Below, piece after piece: positions 11,734 to 22,933 of a stretch of DNA of 64,000 nucleotides. The DNA is from Palaemon carinicauda. Its lineage: Eukaryota > Arthropoda > Malacostraca > Decapoda > Palaemonidae. Location of the stretch: positions 84,538,004 through 84,602,003 of the forward strand of contig NC_090751.1 in NCBI RefSeq assembly GCF_036898095.1. Reading direction: 5' to 3'. The notes beneath the pieces are model-generated. The model made no database searches, had not been told where the DNA came from, and saw only the letters and a program-made list of their open reading frames with translations. Position numbers and translations under genes: made by a program. How positions within the stretch are numbered: position 1 is the first letter of the stretch; every line of letters starts with the position of its first letter.

Positions 11734-13654
11734 TTCACCCCCCATCATCGGTGTGGTCTACGCAAACTAACTATTTAAATAGTTTTGACAAAGGGTATTT
11801 AGAAAAAATCTAAATGGAAAGGTCAACACATAAAAAAAAAAAAAAAAACACTAAAACCCTGCCTTGGGTCATAAGTCTGTAAGAATAATTATCAGACCAT
11901 CCTTCCTAGCTACCTTGGGCGAAGAGGGAGTCGTAATCTCTACCTAGGAGGTCCTTTGCCTCCGTCCGCACTAACCATAAATTATGGCCCTTGTCTCTCC
12001 TAAGGACTTTATTGTAATGCCTGACCGAGCGAATATCATTCATTTGACATGTCGTCATTTTCTCTAACTCTATAATGTTCAATGGCCAGAACAAATTTAC
12101 ACCGAATATTCTCTCGCGGCCAAACAACCGGGCCTCCGATTACCACCCATAATCTTGATTTAGGATATGTCCACTGACGGAAAAGATCAGAAAAGCGTCT
12201 AACAGGGATAAGATGGGGATTAATCCCCGTGTCGCAACACAATGACACTGTAATCTCTAATAATCTCTCATTTTAGCATGAGCTTTGCGCAGGCTTAACA
12301 TATATCAGTTTGAACGACCGCAAGGTATGTACCTACAGTATGCTAACAGATGGAAGAGACTCTTTTGTGGATTAAACTGTCTTGCTAATTCCCGATATCG
12401 CCATCAACATGAACTAGCCATTGAAATAAAATTAACAAAGTGTTACAACACAAAACATCTCTTCAGAAGTAGATAATCATATTAACGACGATTTTAACCA
12501 AAGCCTTATTTAACGGAAATGCCTTTTAGTAAAGTAAATTAATAAAAATAATTTTCTAGTGGATACAATTATTTTCAAGTTTAAAAGGTGTCTGTTAAGA
12601 GAACACTAGCAGATATGTCGTTGCTTGTCAACCCTGCATGGAGTGGAAATATAATCTAAATGGGATATAAGATAAAATTTCTTATAACATTTCATTTAAA
12701 AGCTGAAAAAATACCCATCACAAGCCCACTTGCATGGATATACCAAATATAAAACAATTCAATTTCCAAAATGATATATAGTTATACAAACTTTATTGCC
12801 CCTATGGTATGAAAATTTATGTAATATATATGAAATGAAAATTTACATCAATACTATATGTCCAAAAGTATAAGAAATTCCAATCTTAAAATGTTTAATA
12901 TGATCACATCTTTCAAGAACTACTTACTAAACAAGTAGTTCTAAAAAAGAAACTTCTTCAAATATCATCTAATAAATGATGTCCATATCAGTCACCATAA
13001 AACATTATGATTTAATCGAGGAATAGAAAGGCTATAAAATGTTTAGATTATTTGACAAGGTAAGGGTATCCTTCGCGTAATCAAAAAATCCTTATCGTCG
13101 CAAACGATACGATCTGAACTAAGTAAAACCTGAACGAAACTAGTAGCACCCAAATAATCCCTTAATTTGAGATGTGCAATATTCTTTCAGGTCTCCTTTG
13201 ACACTCCCTGATTTCTACCGATTCGACAAATCTGATCAACTCATAAAAAGGTTCTTGTTTCCATTAAGCATCACTACATGCTTCCATTTAAGAAAATATC
13301 CCCCATATAATTAAAAATACTCTCAATGCTTCTTTATCTAAAATAAAGAAAATACCGAAAAATAAAATAGAAATAATCAATTTTAATTCCTTCTGTTATG
13401 AGCAACAAGACCAGTTTGTGATTCCAATACCAAGATAAATGACAGATGATGGTAATTATAATCACCCTTACTATTATCATTCAATCAACTACTAGACCAT
13501 TATCACTGACACTATTATTACAACCGTATAGTAATCAGATAATTAATAACGTATTATTATTAACGACAGGCTCCAAAACAATAACGTGAGAAATTGATTT
13601 AATGCATAACCAATGATCAACTGAGATCTATGATAAGTCTTCAGCCGCATTGGA
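11732..13654. other. Unrecognised single-copy-like DNA
   Basis: No supported gene. The segment 11900-12300 has more balanced composition and overlapping open frames on both strands (12036-12248 minus, 12285-12476 plus). Both frames shift in the paired copy (26388-26827), so conserved coding is not supported. A perfect 10-bp inverted repeat with a 7-base loop lies at 12916-12942 (AGAACTACTT / AAGTAGTTCT). Confidence 0.45.
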
Positions 13655-14027
13655 AACTAGAGGGACACTCAGTAGAGAGCAGACCTCCCCCATGGTAGCT
13701 TATTATCTCGACCTTTTGTTCGACATTGACCTTCACCTTTGATCGTATTGTATTAATTGGCGTGGATTTCAATGCACTCAAATATGAACCAAATTTTAAG
13801 TTTCTGTGATAACGATGTCCAAAATTATGGCTGATTACGTGAAGTGGACATTCTGCTTGACCGTGACCTTGACAATTGACCTTGACCTCCTAAAATTTAC
13901 TCATTTCCAGCAAGTTTCATCAATCTAGGATTAAAATTTTGGCCAGGAAGGTGTTCACAAACAAACACTCTCACACACAAAAAGGGTGCGAAAACATAAC
14001 CTCCTTCCAACTTAGTTGGCAGAGGTA
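13655..14027 (+). repeat. Family B dispersed repeat, full length
   Basis: Starts near CTAGAGGGACACTCAGTAGA and ends CTTAGTTGGCAGAGGTAA. The same order of blocks is found at 47799-48175 and, with an internal deletion, at 55971-56177. The right end forms an imperfect hairpin (ACCTCC..CCAAC / GTTGG..AGAGGT). Two TGACCTTGA motifs (13864-13872, 13877-13885) match the extended half-site TCAAGGTCA on the minus strand. A 67-codon minus frame inside it (13897-14100) has no meaning I can find. Class unknown. Confidence 0.8.
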
Positions 14028-14132
14028 ATAAATATTGAAAGCAAATGAGAGTAATTAAAGAACACGATATAAAAACAATGATGACAGAGCTTGTTAGCAA
14101 GAAGGTTGGTTAATGAGGATTCTTTCACATAT

Positions 14133-14203
<71 letters not shown>
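14133..14203. repeat. (GA)n microsatellite
   Basis: GA run with one GG interruption. The counterpart at 28487-28562 has two. Confidence 0.97.
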
Positions 14204-14207
<4 letters not shown>

Positions 14208-14498
14208 TATTCCTGTGGCCGACAAGGTGGGTGCGCGCTCCCCACACAGTTAATGATGCCAGCTAAAATTAACATATGTTTCATGGGCGGAGACATGTGT
14301 CGTACATATACACCTCAAACATTAACTGATATAAGTCATGTATTTGATAATGTGCACCGTACATCAACCATAACGAATTTACTAGTAAACTGTATGGATG
14401 TGCACATATATTCCTAAGTACAATTCAATAATAAAGAAAATCAGGAAACATATGCACTGGCTAAGAGATAAAATATTCAATACTTATTCGTAATGTTC

Positions 14499-14812
14499 GC
14501 ACAAGACTTATCCTCTCATTTGAAAAAGAAATATATTAAAATAAAATTTCACTAAATTTCATATCAGTACAACATTTTTGCGTTCTCTCATTTGAAAAAA
14601 AAAAAAAAAAAAAAGCAAAATAAATTCCACTAATTTCGTATATAATCGTACAATATTTTTGCTTTCTCTCAATTGAAACAAAACAACAAAATTTCAATAA
14701 ATTCGTATAATGTTCTCTTTTGAAATAAAAATAAAATTCCACTAAATTCATACAAGTCCGTGCAAGATTTTTCCTTTCCCTCATTTCAAATAAAAATAAA
14801 ATTCCACTAAGG
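14499..14812. repeat. Degenerate ~55-78-bp tandem repeat, 5 units
   Basis: Each unit has the order TTTTTGCTTTCTCTCATTTGAAA, an A-rich stretch of variable length, then AAATTCCACTAAATTC. Unit starts are near 14499, 14572, 14650, 14708 and 14761. Length varies mainly through the A run. Present also at 28861-29175. Confidence 0.85.
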
Positions 14813-15690
14813 AGAAAAAAAAAACCATAATAAAATAGCGAGATTCTGAAAATGGTGATGATGCGAGGAACATCCCATGAATGGGGCGAAATCCCCTTTG
14901 CAGGGAAAGCGTTTATAGCAGCGCGTCGAAGCTGAACATAATCCCCGTGCGCCGCCTCGGTCCCACGACCAGATAATATACGGTATAAATTCGCTTTTCA
15001 GTGGTGTGCAATATTTGAAGTCTGAGGAAGAATATTTTACGAAGGGTGGCTGCAATAATAGGTATAAGAAATGCTTCGTCTAAACTCCGCAAGGACGAGA
15101 GATTTAAATGCAGGGATTATTGCTTTTTTTTTTTTTTTATTATTATTCCGTTTCATATCCAGATTACAAAATAAATTCCCGACCTAATTCCGATAGATTA
15201 CACAAGATGAAATTCACTGATGGTTAGCTATGACGAAACTATATAATATAAAATTTTTCAACATGTTTAGTTGACATTAACCTAATCTTCATTTCACTAC
15301 ATAAAACTAACCATGATTTTATAACCCCATAAAATATGTTAATGCAGAGATTGCCTTCCTTTCCCCCATCCATTTATATTAGAAAGGGGGATTTTCCCCC
15401 TCGTCTTTATGTAGCTCAGACCGAGGTTAAATTATAAAGAAGGGAAGTCAAAGATGTGCTCTCTCCCCTAGCCCTAACACATCATGAGCCCTGTCAGGAT
15501 GAGTATTCAAAAGACGAAGGACTCCGCAATATTTGCCCAAGGGAGGCTATCCGTATATTACACTCCACAAAGACTGAATTCCAGGGACAAATTGCTTGCA
15601 TTTCAATGGTCGGTATTTAAGTTCATAAGATATGTCGTATTTAGGCATTATTTTCCTTTACTGATGCCGTTCAAATTAATTCCAAATATA
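14813..15690. other. Unrecognised DNA with a small hairpin
   Basis: G+C-richer patch at 14840-15060. A minus-strand frame here is open for 168 codons in the paired copy (28950-29456) but frameshifted in this one, so it is not supported as a gene. A 7-bp hairpin, AGGGGGA/TCCCCCT with a TTT loop, lies at 15385-15401. Confidence 0.45.
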
Positions 15691-15851
15691 TTATCATCAT
15701 TATTATTACTTGCTAAGCTACAACCCCAGTTGAAAAAGCAGGATACTTTAAGCCCAAGGACTCCAACAGGGAAAAATAGCCCAGCGAGGAAAAAAAATAA
15801 ACAAACTACAGAAGTAATGACCAATTACCCACAAGCAAGAGAACTTTGTTA
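15691..15851 (-). repeat. Family A retroelement-like repeat, truncated
   Basis: On the plus strand an imperfect (ATT)n lead (15691-15710) is followed by GCTAAGCTACAACC, AAGCCCAAGGACTCCAACAG and AGCCCAGCGAGG. Read in the minus direction the element ends in an AAT tail, as a LINE or SINE would. It abuts an oppositely oriented copy, forming an inverted pair. Confidence 0.8.
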
Positions 15852-16010
15852 ATGTTTTTATAGTTTATATAGGAAATGTTTATTTCAATGTTACTGTTTT
15901 CAATATATTTGATTTTCCTGATTTCCTTTCCTCACTGGGCTATTTTTCCTGTTGGGGACCCTGGGCTTATAGCATCCTGCTTTTCCAACTACGCTTGTTG
16001 CTTAGAAAGT
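15852..16010 (+). repeat. Family A repeat, inverted partner
   Basis: Reverse-orientation copy: CCTTTCCTCACTGGGC, CCTGTTGGGGACCCTGGGCT, then TTCCAACTACGCTTGTTGCTTAG, ending directly in the (AAT)n array at 16011. Together with 15712-15851 it could pair over most of its length. Confidence 0.8.
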
Positions 16011-16014
16011 AGTA

Positions 16015-16061
<47 letters not shown>
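16011..16061 (+). repeat. (AAT)n tail of family A copy
   Basis: About 16 AAT/TAA units. 66 bases in the paired copy (30376-30441). Confidence 0.95.
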
Positions 16062-16062
<1 letters not shown>

Positions 16063-17073
16063 TATATGTGTATAGAAAGAAAGCCTGTTGTAAACTTACC
16101 CAGCAAACAATGTGTATTACTAAGAATGTGATGAGAAGGCCAATACAATTATACATTATTAATGCAAAGAAAAATGAATCAGGGATGTAGTAAAGGATTG
16201 GCCAATTACTTTAAATCGTGAATTGAAAGAAACGAATAAGTGGAATCTGGCGAAACACTTTAGGATGAAAAATTGTATAAGTTTGAAACAACTTTTTGGA
16301 AAGTCAAACACCGAAAAAGGCAGGATTACGGCGGCAAAGGTTGTGCACAGACTACTAATGTGGCCTATGAGAGAGTAACGTTGTTGAAGAATATAACAAA
16401 TAATGGCAGAATCCTTGAACATTTGAGACTTGAAAGTGCCGACCCTACAAAAGAGTCGAGAAAAGTGCCATCATTACTAAAAAATTGTCAAAAGTACCAA
16501 CCTTATTAAAAAGTTAAGAAAAATGTCAAAGAAAAAAAAATTGGTTTAAGAGCTACATGCAATCAAAGTTTATGGGATTAGAAAAATATATAGAATTACT
16601 CATGAAACTTATAAAATAAAAAGCATATTCATAACTTTCCACAGAATCTTTGGCTTAAATGCTATTTTGTTCAATTTATGAAATTTACACTAAATGGTAA
16701 GATGTTGGGTCATGAGGAGCCATTTAACACTAAGAAGTAGAAGGCTAATTTTACACAAAGGTAATGCAATCTGACAGACAGACAGACAGACAGAAGGCTA
16801 AAAACCGTTTGTAGCTAGCAGGCCAGAAGACGCTGAAGTACCCCTAGTATTGCTTACAGTGCACCTTACGAGATGCACTGATGGCACTCTCCTACTAGAA
16901 AATCGATATTCTGACGACAGTTGCTGAGCGAAAATTTCAATGTTTACTTACGAAACAACAAAAATATTATGACTTCAAAATCAGCTAAATTTCATTAAAA
17001 AAGGTCTGATAGTCCCTCTATTCGAATTTTGATGTACTATTATTACTTATTGATATCGTCATTAATATTACAT
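16062..17073. other. Unrecognised DNA with a (GACA)n run
   Basis: A short GACA tetranucleotide run lies at 16771-16793. Weak open frames (16273-16509 plus, 16159-16422 minus) have no family match I know. The region around 16580-16990 shows more substitutions against copy 2 than its surroundings. Confidence 0.5.
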
Positions 17074-17144
17074 GCTAGGCTATAACCCTAGTTGTAAAAA
17101 CAAGATGCTATACGCCCATGGGCTACAACAGAGAATAATAGCAC
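17074..17144 (-). repeat. Family A repeat, short diverged copy
   Basis: GCTAGGCTATAACCCTAGTT, ATACGCCCATGGGCTACAAC and AGAATAATAGCAC follow the family order. An imperfect ATT-rich lead precedes it (17037-17068). Present also at 31470-31540. Confidence 0.75.
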
Positions 17145-17521
17145 AAAATGCAACTTTAAAAGGGTCTAAAATATATATTGAAACTTCAAAAGTCACTTTA
17201 TCTGGAGAAAATTCTCTAAAATTAAATTTTGAGGAAATATCCTCCAATCCTCAAATTTCATCCGTAACAATGCAACTTAATTAATGAAGAACACGAAATT
17301 ATAATTGCTTACAATTGTTTACATAACTATAATTAATTCATGGTTCGAAATTAAAAAAAACTGGTTCGTTTGGCAACCCGATAATTTAAATCTTCCAATT
17401 TTGCCGAATCGAATCGATACAAGGATTTTTTTTTTTCAAAGTAAAGATTACTAATTTGAGATGAGATTTTTGGATATTTCCAAGTACACATATACAAAAC
17501 AACATTTTGACTTTCGGTTTA

Positions 17522-17643
17522 TATTATTATTATTATATTATTATTATTATTATATTATTATTAGCTAAGTTACAACCCTAATTGGAAAAGCCGGATGTTA
17601 TAAGCTGAAAGGGCTCCAACAGGAAAATAGCCCAGTGGGGAAA
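17522..17643 (-). repeat. Family A repeat, (AAT)n-tail side, split by a LINE
   Basis: An (ATT)n array (17522-17563) leads into GCTAAGTTACAACCCTAATT and AATAGCCCAGTGGGG. The element is then interrupted at 17644 and resumes at 17907. Confidence 0.85.
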
Positions 17644-17906
17644 GGATGAGAGGGGTAGATGGAGATGGTTTTGGGCATGCTCTTCGCACTCCCCAAGAGA
17701 GATTAGTTCACCAAACATTCAGCTGGGCTCCACAAGGCACTAGAAGAACTGGAAGACCCAGAACTACATGGCTAAGGACTATGAAGTGTGCAGTAGGAGA
17801 TGATGAATGGAGAAGTATTGATTTAAAAGCTCAAGATAAAAACGACTGGTAAAATCTAACCGAGGCCTTTTGCGTCAATAGACGGAGGAGGAGATGATGA
17901 TGATGA
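17644..17906 (+). mobile_element. 5'-truncated non-LTR retrotransposon insertion (RT C-terminus)
   Basis: The plus frame from 17646 encodes the tail of a non-LTR reverse-transcriptase polyprotein. Typical features are GHALRTPQERL, a W-x-P-Q-G stretch, GRPRTTW, then a terminal acidic/Trp segment. An in-frame TAA after NDW interrupts the final residues, and NLTEAFCVNRRRR follows before the next stop. The 3' end is a short GAT/TGA microsatellite, common for RTE-type LINEs. The insert splits family A and is bracketed by GGGGAAA (17637) and GAGGAAA (17907), a likely target-site duplication; in copy 2 both flanks read GAGGAAA. Dead fragment. Confidence 0.85.
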
Positions 17907-17965
17907 GAGGAAACAAGGAAACTGATAGAATAATGTGCACGAGTGTACCCTCAAGCAAGATTCTA
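17907..17965 (-). repeat. Family A repeat, resumption after LINE insertion
   Basis: GAGGAAACAAGG, then CGAGTGTACCCTCAAGCAAG, matching the continuation seen at 38203-38450. Confidence 0.8.
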
Positions 17966-18443
17966 AGAGCACTAGCATCAATTTACATAAGACTGGTCGT
18001 TCTTCAGATCGATTTTCCATGCTGTTCATGAAACTAAAACTTCGACAACAGTTCGTTAATATTGAGTGGAGAAATACCAATCGCTGATATTTTAAGAATA
18101 AAATCACATAAATTCAACTTTAGGCCGGAAAAGCTAAGGACAAACGCAACGATTAAAGGTATGTGCAAGAATCTGTGATAAACATTTTTCAGGTCTCTTG
18201 AAAAATACCTTGTATAGATTACAGAATATAAAAGCATTCTGCATAAAAGTCATAACAATGGCCAGTGAAATGCAAAACTATTTCGGATTAAGGCAAAAAT
18301 GATCATGAAAATAAAAATTCTAACAACAGAGAAAATGCTCATACATCGGCACGAAAATAACGCTTTCAAAAATCATCTAAAAGAGGGAGAAGAGAAGAGG
18401 ATAAAAATAACGTTGGGACTCAGGGGGAGAGTATGAAAACCAA

Positions 18444-18492
<49 letters not shown>

Positions 18493-19190
18493 ACGACTTA
18501 AAAGAAGAAAATTCGACTGTTAAAAGAGAAGAGAAAATAAGCTAAGAGTTATCTACATTCACAGGGTCAAGCAACAAGATAAAAGGCCTCGTGTGGGGGA
18601 AACCAAGGAGAGGGGGGGTAACGAAGGGTTATTGGGGAAGGATTTACCCAAGAACCCATCCCAACCTACTACCCAACCCACCCCTCCCTCCAAAGAAAAT
18701 AACCGGTGCTTCGAAGGTGCTCCTAATCTATACATCTGGGCGAGCCAAACTCAACCACGGCATTGGCGGAGAGGGTAAAGACTAGGTGATAATACACGTG
18801 AAAAAGCAACAACAGGCGAGGGTTACATAGATAGGAAAAGCACGATAATTACACGACTAATGCACAACGATTACACGACGATAGGGAGGGGGGGGCAATG
18901 CAATGACATGAAAAGAAAGAAAAGAACAAAAAAGATCAAGCCACGAAAGAGATAGAGGGGCTAGTAACCGAACGATCATTTCTGAAGCACGCAGGACTAA
19001 GAATGGGCCAGACACTTATCTGAAAGCACAAGACGATGGAATGGGATAAACGAGAGCACAACAACAGGCATGGATTGCCAAAGGGCACCAACGCCAAAGT
19101 CAAAGCAAAAATCATTTTCCGTTTCATTCTAATTACTGCTTTCGCCGTACTCAGCGGTAGCTTTGTCAAATCTAGTCCTGACTATAGTTT
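17966..19190. other. Unrecognised DNA with a long poly(A)
   Basis: A 45-base A run (18447-18491) has a counterpart of about 26 bases at 32831-32856. The 18590-18900 segment has runs of G and C and proline-rich chance frames. No gene is supported. Confidence 0.5.
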
Positions 19191-19257
19191 GAACACACAC
19201 ACACACACACACAATATATATATATTATATTATATTATATTATATATATAATTATAT

Positions 19258-19318
<61 letters not shown>
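19191..19318. repeat. (CA)n(TA)n compound microsatellite
   Basis: A short CA run, then TA with several ATTATA interruptions. The counterpart 33555-33655 is an almost pure TA array. Confidence 0.95.
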
Positions 19319-19679
19319 CTCAACACACACGGTACTTGGGCATGCTATTTCACCTTTATAAAGAATAGACAAGTCTTAGTGGCGTCCAAAACATAGAAGA
19401 TAGCATCTCTCCAGACGGGACTGTCCTCCAGATAGTTTTCAGAATAACACGATTACTGTATTTGAGTTTCTCCATTTATCATTCGGTGTCGACGCATGTT
19501 TCAAATCACTTCGTGACCCTTTATTAGGACTACATTGGTTGAGTGATGGAATTATAATTTAATATATAGGTCATGCTAGTGAAAACTTTCATTAAAGATA
19601 TTTGAAAACTCCGAAATTAATTAACAGAATTTGATAATTGGAGACTTTAGATTCTTTGAAATATATAGATAAAAATTTA

Positions 19680-20448
19680 AGATCCATTTTTGAAGCTCTC
19701 CATCCCCTGCGTATCCTGCTTATAATTTCGGTCTCATGTCCTGAAAAAAAAATTTATTTTCTGTCCTAAATACTTATTTTCATTAACTATATCTAGAGTT
19801 TCGTCCACAACCCTTATTTGCTGTCTTCTGCATTTTCATTGCACATGATTAAGTTTTTACTCGTTCATTTTTAGTCCTACATCGCTTTCCCAATTAAATC
19901 TATCATCTTTTTCAATTCCTCCTATGATTCACTAAACAGAACTATGTCATCTATAAATATTAAGTTGTTAAGGTATTCCCCCCAATTAATGTTAATTCCT
20001 ACATTTTCCCAATCTAAATTCTTAAAAATTTCTTCTAGACATGCTGGTGAGTTTTCTAGGAGACTGGGTCTCCTTGTCTAACTCCTTTCTCAATCGATTT
20101 TAGGATTGTTGCATTTCCAGTAAGGATATCTTCAAATGTTCTAACATAAGATTCATCTATTCCTTGTCTTTGAAGGGCTTTCACTACTCTGCTTAAGTTT
20201 TGACAGTATCAAAAGTTTTCTCAGTCTATAAATGGCTTACATAGTGCTTTGTCATACTCCGTTTAATTTTCTATTAGCTGTTTAATAAAATGGATATGGT
20301 CAGTTGAATACCGGCTTGTAAAGCCTGCCTCCTCTCTTGCTTTATTAAAGTTTAGCTGTTTTTCTATTCGGCTCAATATGATCTCTGTAAATATTTTATA
20401 TATTACTGAGAGTAAACTTCTTGGGCGGTAAATTTCAGGTCTTTTGAG
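19680..20448 (-). pseudogene. Non-LTR reverse transcriptase pseudogene (palm region)
   Basis: Read on the minus strand from about 20448, the pieces follow the RT domain in order: IYRPRSLLSVIYKIFTEII (finger region), EEAGFTSRYSTDHIHFI, an FID motif in a damaged stretch, LQRQGIDESYV, GVRQGDPVS, the catalytic-type FIDDIVLF (near 19946-19957; usually F/Y-A-D-D), and a KYLGQKI stretch. Several frameshifts and stops separate them, so it cannot make protein. An Ile replaces the usual Ala in the catalytic box. The family is non-LTR; RTE- or CR1-like is inferred. No 5' or 3' end is visible. Confidence 0.85.
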
Positions 20449-20490
20449 TTTTTTTTTTTTTTAATCAATATAAATTTTACCAAGCTATTC

Positions 20491-20530
20491 ACATACATAC
20501 ATACACACATAGACACACACACACACACAC

Positions 20531-20607
<77 letters not shown>
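20491..20607. repeat. (CA)n(TA)n compound microsatellite
   Basis: CATA/CA runs followed by TA with one AATA break. The counterpart is 34820-34926. Confidence 0.95.
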
Positions 20608-20612
<5 letters not shown>

Positions 20613-21311
20613 ACTGGTCCGCAAATTTTAAGTATTTAGTATCAAAAAAGAAGTTGATTAAAGTAATCTGCCTTCTCGATCTATCCATAGCAGAATCTTA
20701 CAAAAAAAATCTTACTAAATAGTAGGTATGTATCGCAAGCCTTCATGTCTTTATTCAAATAGTTTAGCCCTTTCATTCTTGTTCTTTCATGTATTGGTTA
20801 TATTAGAAAGTATATAAATAAGATTTGCTTGTCGATGAAATCGTAACTTACTCAAATTCTTTAAAAAGAGTTGCTACCAGATTTGCTTTTTATTATAAAC
20901 ACTGACTTTATCGTAAAGAAAATAATATCTTTCCATTAAAGATTTGTAAATAATCAAACGATTGAACTATATACAAGACAACTATCTAGCACTAACCATA
21001 TTCAACCTATGGTTATTTCTAAGGTTAGTAAAGCCATCCTCCGTTTAGGAACAGAATGTTTTTTTTTTTTATTCCTATTGAAAGACACGAGATAAACAAT
21101 TCGTTTTTATGATGTAAATCTATTTAACCGTAGTGACATTATAGTTATAATAGTTACCTTTAGAATAGAACCCAATATCTTGCAAATATAAAAACGATGC
21201 GTTATCACTTGTTGAATCACATAAAATCAAAATGCAATTCTCTTTCTACATAATACATATTCCTTATGACTTAAACCCAGATATAATTCGTTGATATCTT
21301 GCACACACGCA
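20608..21311. other. A+T-rich DNA, divergent between copies
   Basis: No gene. Compared with 34927-35710 this stretch shows many substitutions and a ~65-bp indel, more than the rest of the duplicated block. Confidence 0.6.
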
Positions 21312-21318
21312 CAGAGAG

Positions 21319-21403
<85 letters not shown>
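21312..21403. repeat. (GA)n followed by poly(G)
   Basis: About 82 bases of GA with one break, then 10-11 G. The counterpart is 35711-35801. Confidence 0.97.
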
Positions 21404-21406
<3 letters not shown>

Positions 21407-21539
21407 AGGAGGCGGGAAAACGAGAAGGGGAAAAGCAGATGGAGGATAATCTGACTTGATTACATCGGTGGCCACATGATCGGATCAAGATGAAAAGACG
21501 GAGAGAAAATGACAAAATATTGCTTCAACTTTTGACGCG

Positions 21540-21542
<3 letters not shown>

Positions 21543-21586
<44 letters not shown>

Positions 21587-21612
21587 CTCTCCTCTCTCTC
21601 TCTCTCTCTCTG
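21543..21612. repeat. (CT)n microsatellite
   Basis: CT run with two CC breaks. The counterpart is 35939-36008. Confidence 0.97.
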
Positions 21613-21913
21613 TGACACTGATAAGAAAGGATGAAATCTTATATTTTCTTTATATAGGAGAACAATTTTGCCTTTAAAATAAGTCATCACTACCTTCCAC
21701 ATGGGTAAACTTTCATTTAAATACTCACACTGACTTTTCAATTCCAATGACGAGGCCACCCCCAAAAGCCATAGATGACAGATATACATATGGATAGATA
21801 CATCTCTTTATCATAATTACAGCACTTCCATTTAAAGCAAAACTACTATAACAGGAATAAAAGTCCCTCAAGTAAACATTAGTTAGCGCTTAGCACCAAG
21901 TCTTATGTGATAA

Positions 21914-22044
21914 TGTTCTTAAAATATTTTATTTCATTGTTAATTCTGTTGTAGTTTATTTCCTTTCCTCACTTGGCTATTTTCTCTGTTAGAGCCCTTG
22001 GGCTTAAAGCATTCTGCTTTTTCAACTAGGGTTGTAGCTTAACA

Positions 22045-22083
<39 letters not shown>
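21914..22083 (+). repeat. Family A repeat with (AAT)n tail
   Basis: CCTTTCCTCACTTGGCTATT, TAGAGCCCTTGGGCTTAAAG, AACTAGGGTTGTAGCTTAAC, then (AAT)n (22045-22083). It begins at TTCTTAAAATATTTTATTTC, giving a truncated copy of about 130 bases plus the tail. Confidence 0.85.
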
Positions 22084-22084
<1 letters not shown>

Positions 22085-22433
22085 TAATGATCGTGCGGTT
22101 AGTAAGAAAAGCCAAGAATATAAGTGGGCAAACATGTCCGAATGGAAGGTCGCAGATAAGGTTAATCATATTTCAATGGGCCCATGTATGGAGACAAGGA
22201 GCCAGGTAGGATGAAAAAAGCCTTAGAAAGAAGTGGCCTTCAAGGACCATCAAAAAATAGAACCCATACATTTTCCCCTGTGGAACAAATAATGAGGCTT
22301 GCCAACTACAGTAACCAACCACGGGGCTCCAAGGCCCCTCTTTTGTGGAGGCTGCATATCCCCGGGATGAAGATTGGGTGGACTGGGATGAGGGGAGATT
22401 CGAATAAAAGGTATGATGAGGTGGTCGGAGAGG

Positions 22434-22933
22434 NNNNNNNNNNNNNNNNNNNNNNNNNNNNNNNNNNNNNNNNNNNNNNNNNNNNNNNNNNNNNNNNNNN
22501 NNNNNNNNNNNNNNNNNNNNNNNNNNNNNNNNNNNNNNNNNNNNNNNNNNNNNNNNNNNNNNNNNNNNNNNNNNNNNNNNNNNNNNNNNNNNNNNNNNNN
22601 NNNNNNNNNNNNNNNNNNNNNNNNNNNNNNNNNNNNNNNNNNNNNNNNNNNNNNNNNNNNNNNNNNNNNNNNNNNNNNNNNNNNNNNNNNNNNNNNNNNN
22701 NNNNNNNNNNNNNNNNNNNNNNNNNNNNNNNNNNNNNNNNNNNNNNNNNNNNNNNNNNNNNNNNNNNNNNNNNNNNNNNNNNNNNNNNNNNNNNNNNNNN
22801 NNNNNNNNNNNNNNNNNNNNNNNNNNNNNNNNNNNNNNNNNNNNNNNNNNNNNNNNNNNNNNNNNNNNNNNNNNNNNNNNNNNNNNNNNNNNNNNNNNNN
22901 NNNNNNNNNNNNNNNNNNNNNNNNNNNNNNNNN
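22434..22933. other. Assembly gap, exactly 500 N
   Basis: 500 undetermined bases. The round number, identical to the gap at 61961, indicates a placeholder of unknown true size. Any reading frame crossing it is meaningless. Confidence 0.99.

Larger units (their letters stand above)
8782..22433. other. Copy 1 of a ~13.7-kb duplicated block (left contig end)
   Basis: From 8782 the sequence aligns in order with 22934-36833. Position 8782 pairs with 22934, the first base after the N gap. Position 22433, the last base before the gap, pairs with 36833. All internal landmarks (microsatellites, families A and B, LINE fragments) recur in the same order and orientation. By eye most differences are homopolymer or microsatellite length. 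SNP-rich patches occur (for example 20700-21240), as do three clear indels. This is most simply an unmerged contig overlap. Confidence 0.95.

Noticed and set aside
12036..12476. Possible exon on either strand
   Set aside because: Both strands are open for 60-70 codons, but indels between the two copies shift the frames without any sign of codon constraint.
12916..12942. microRNA-like hairpin
   Set aside because: A 10-bp stem with a 7-base loop is too short for a precursor and common by chance in A+T-rich DNA.
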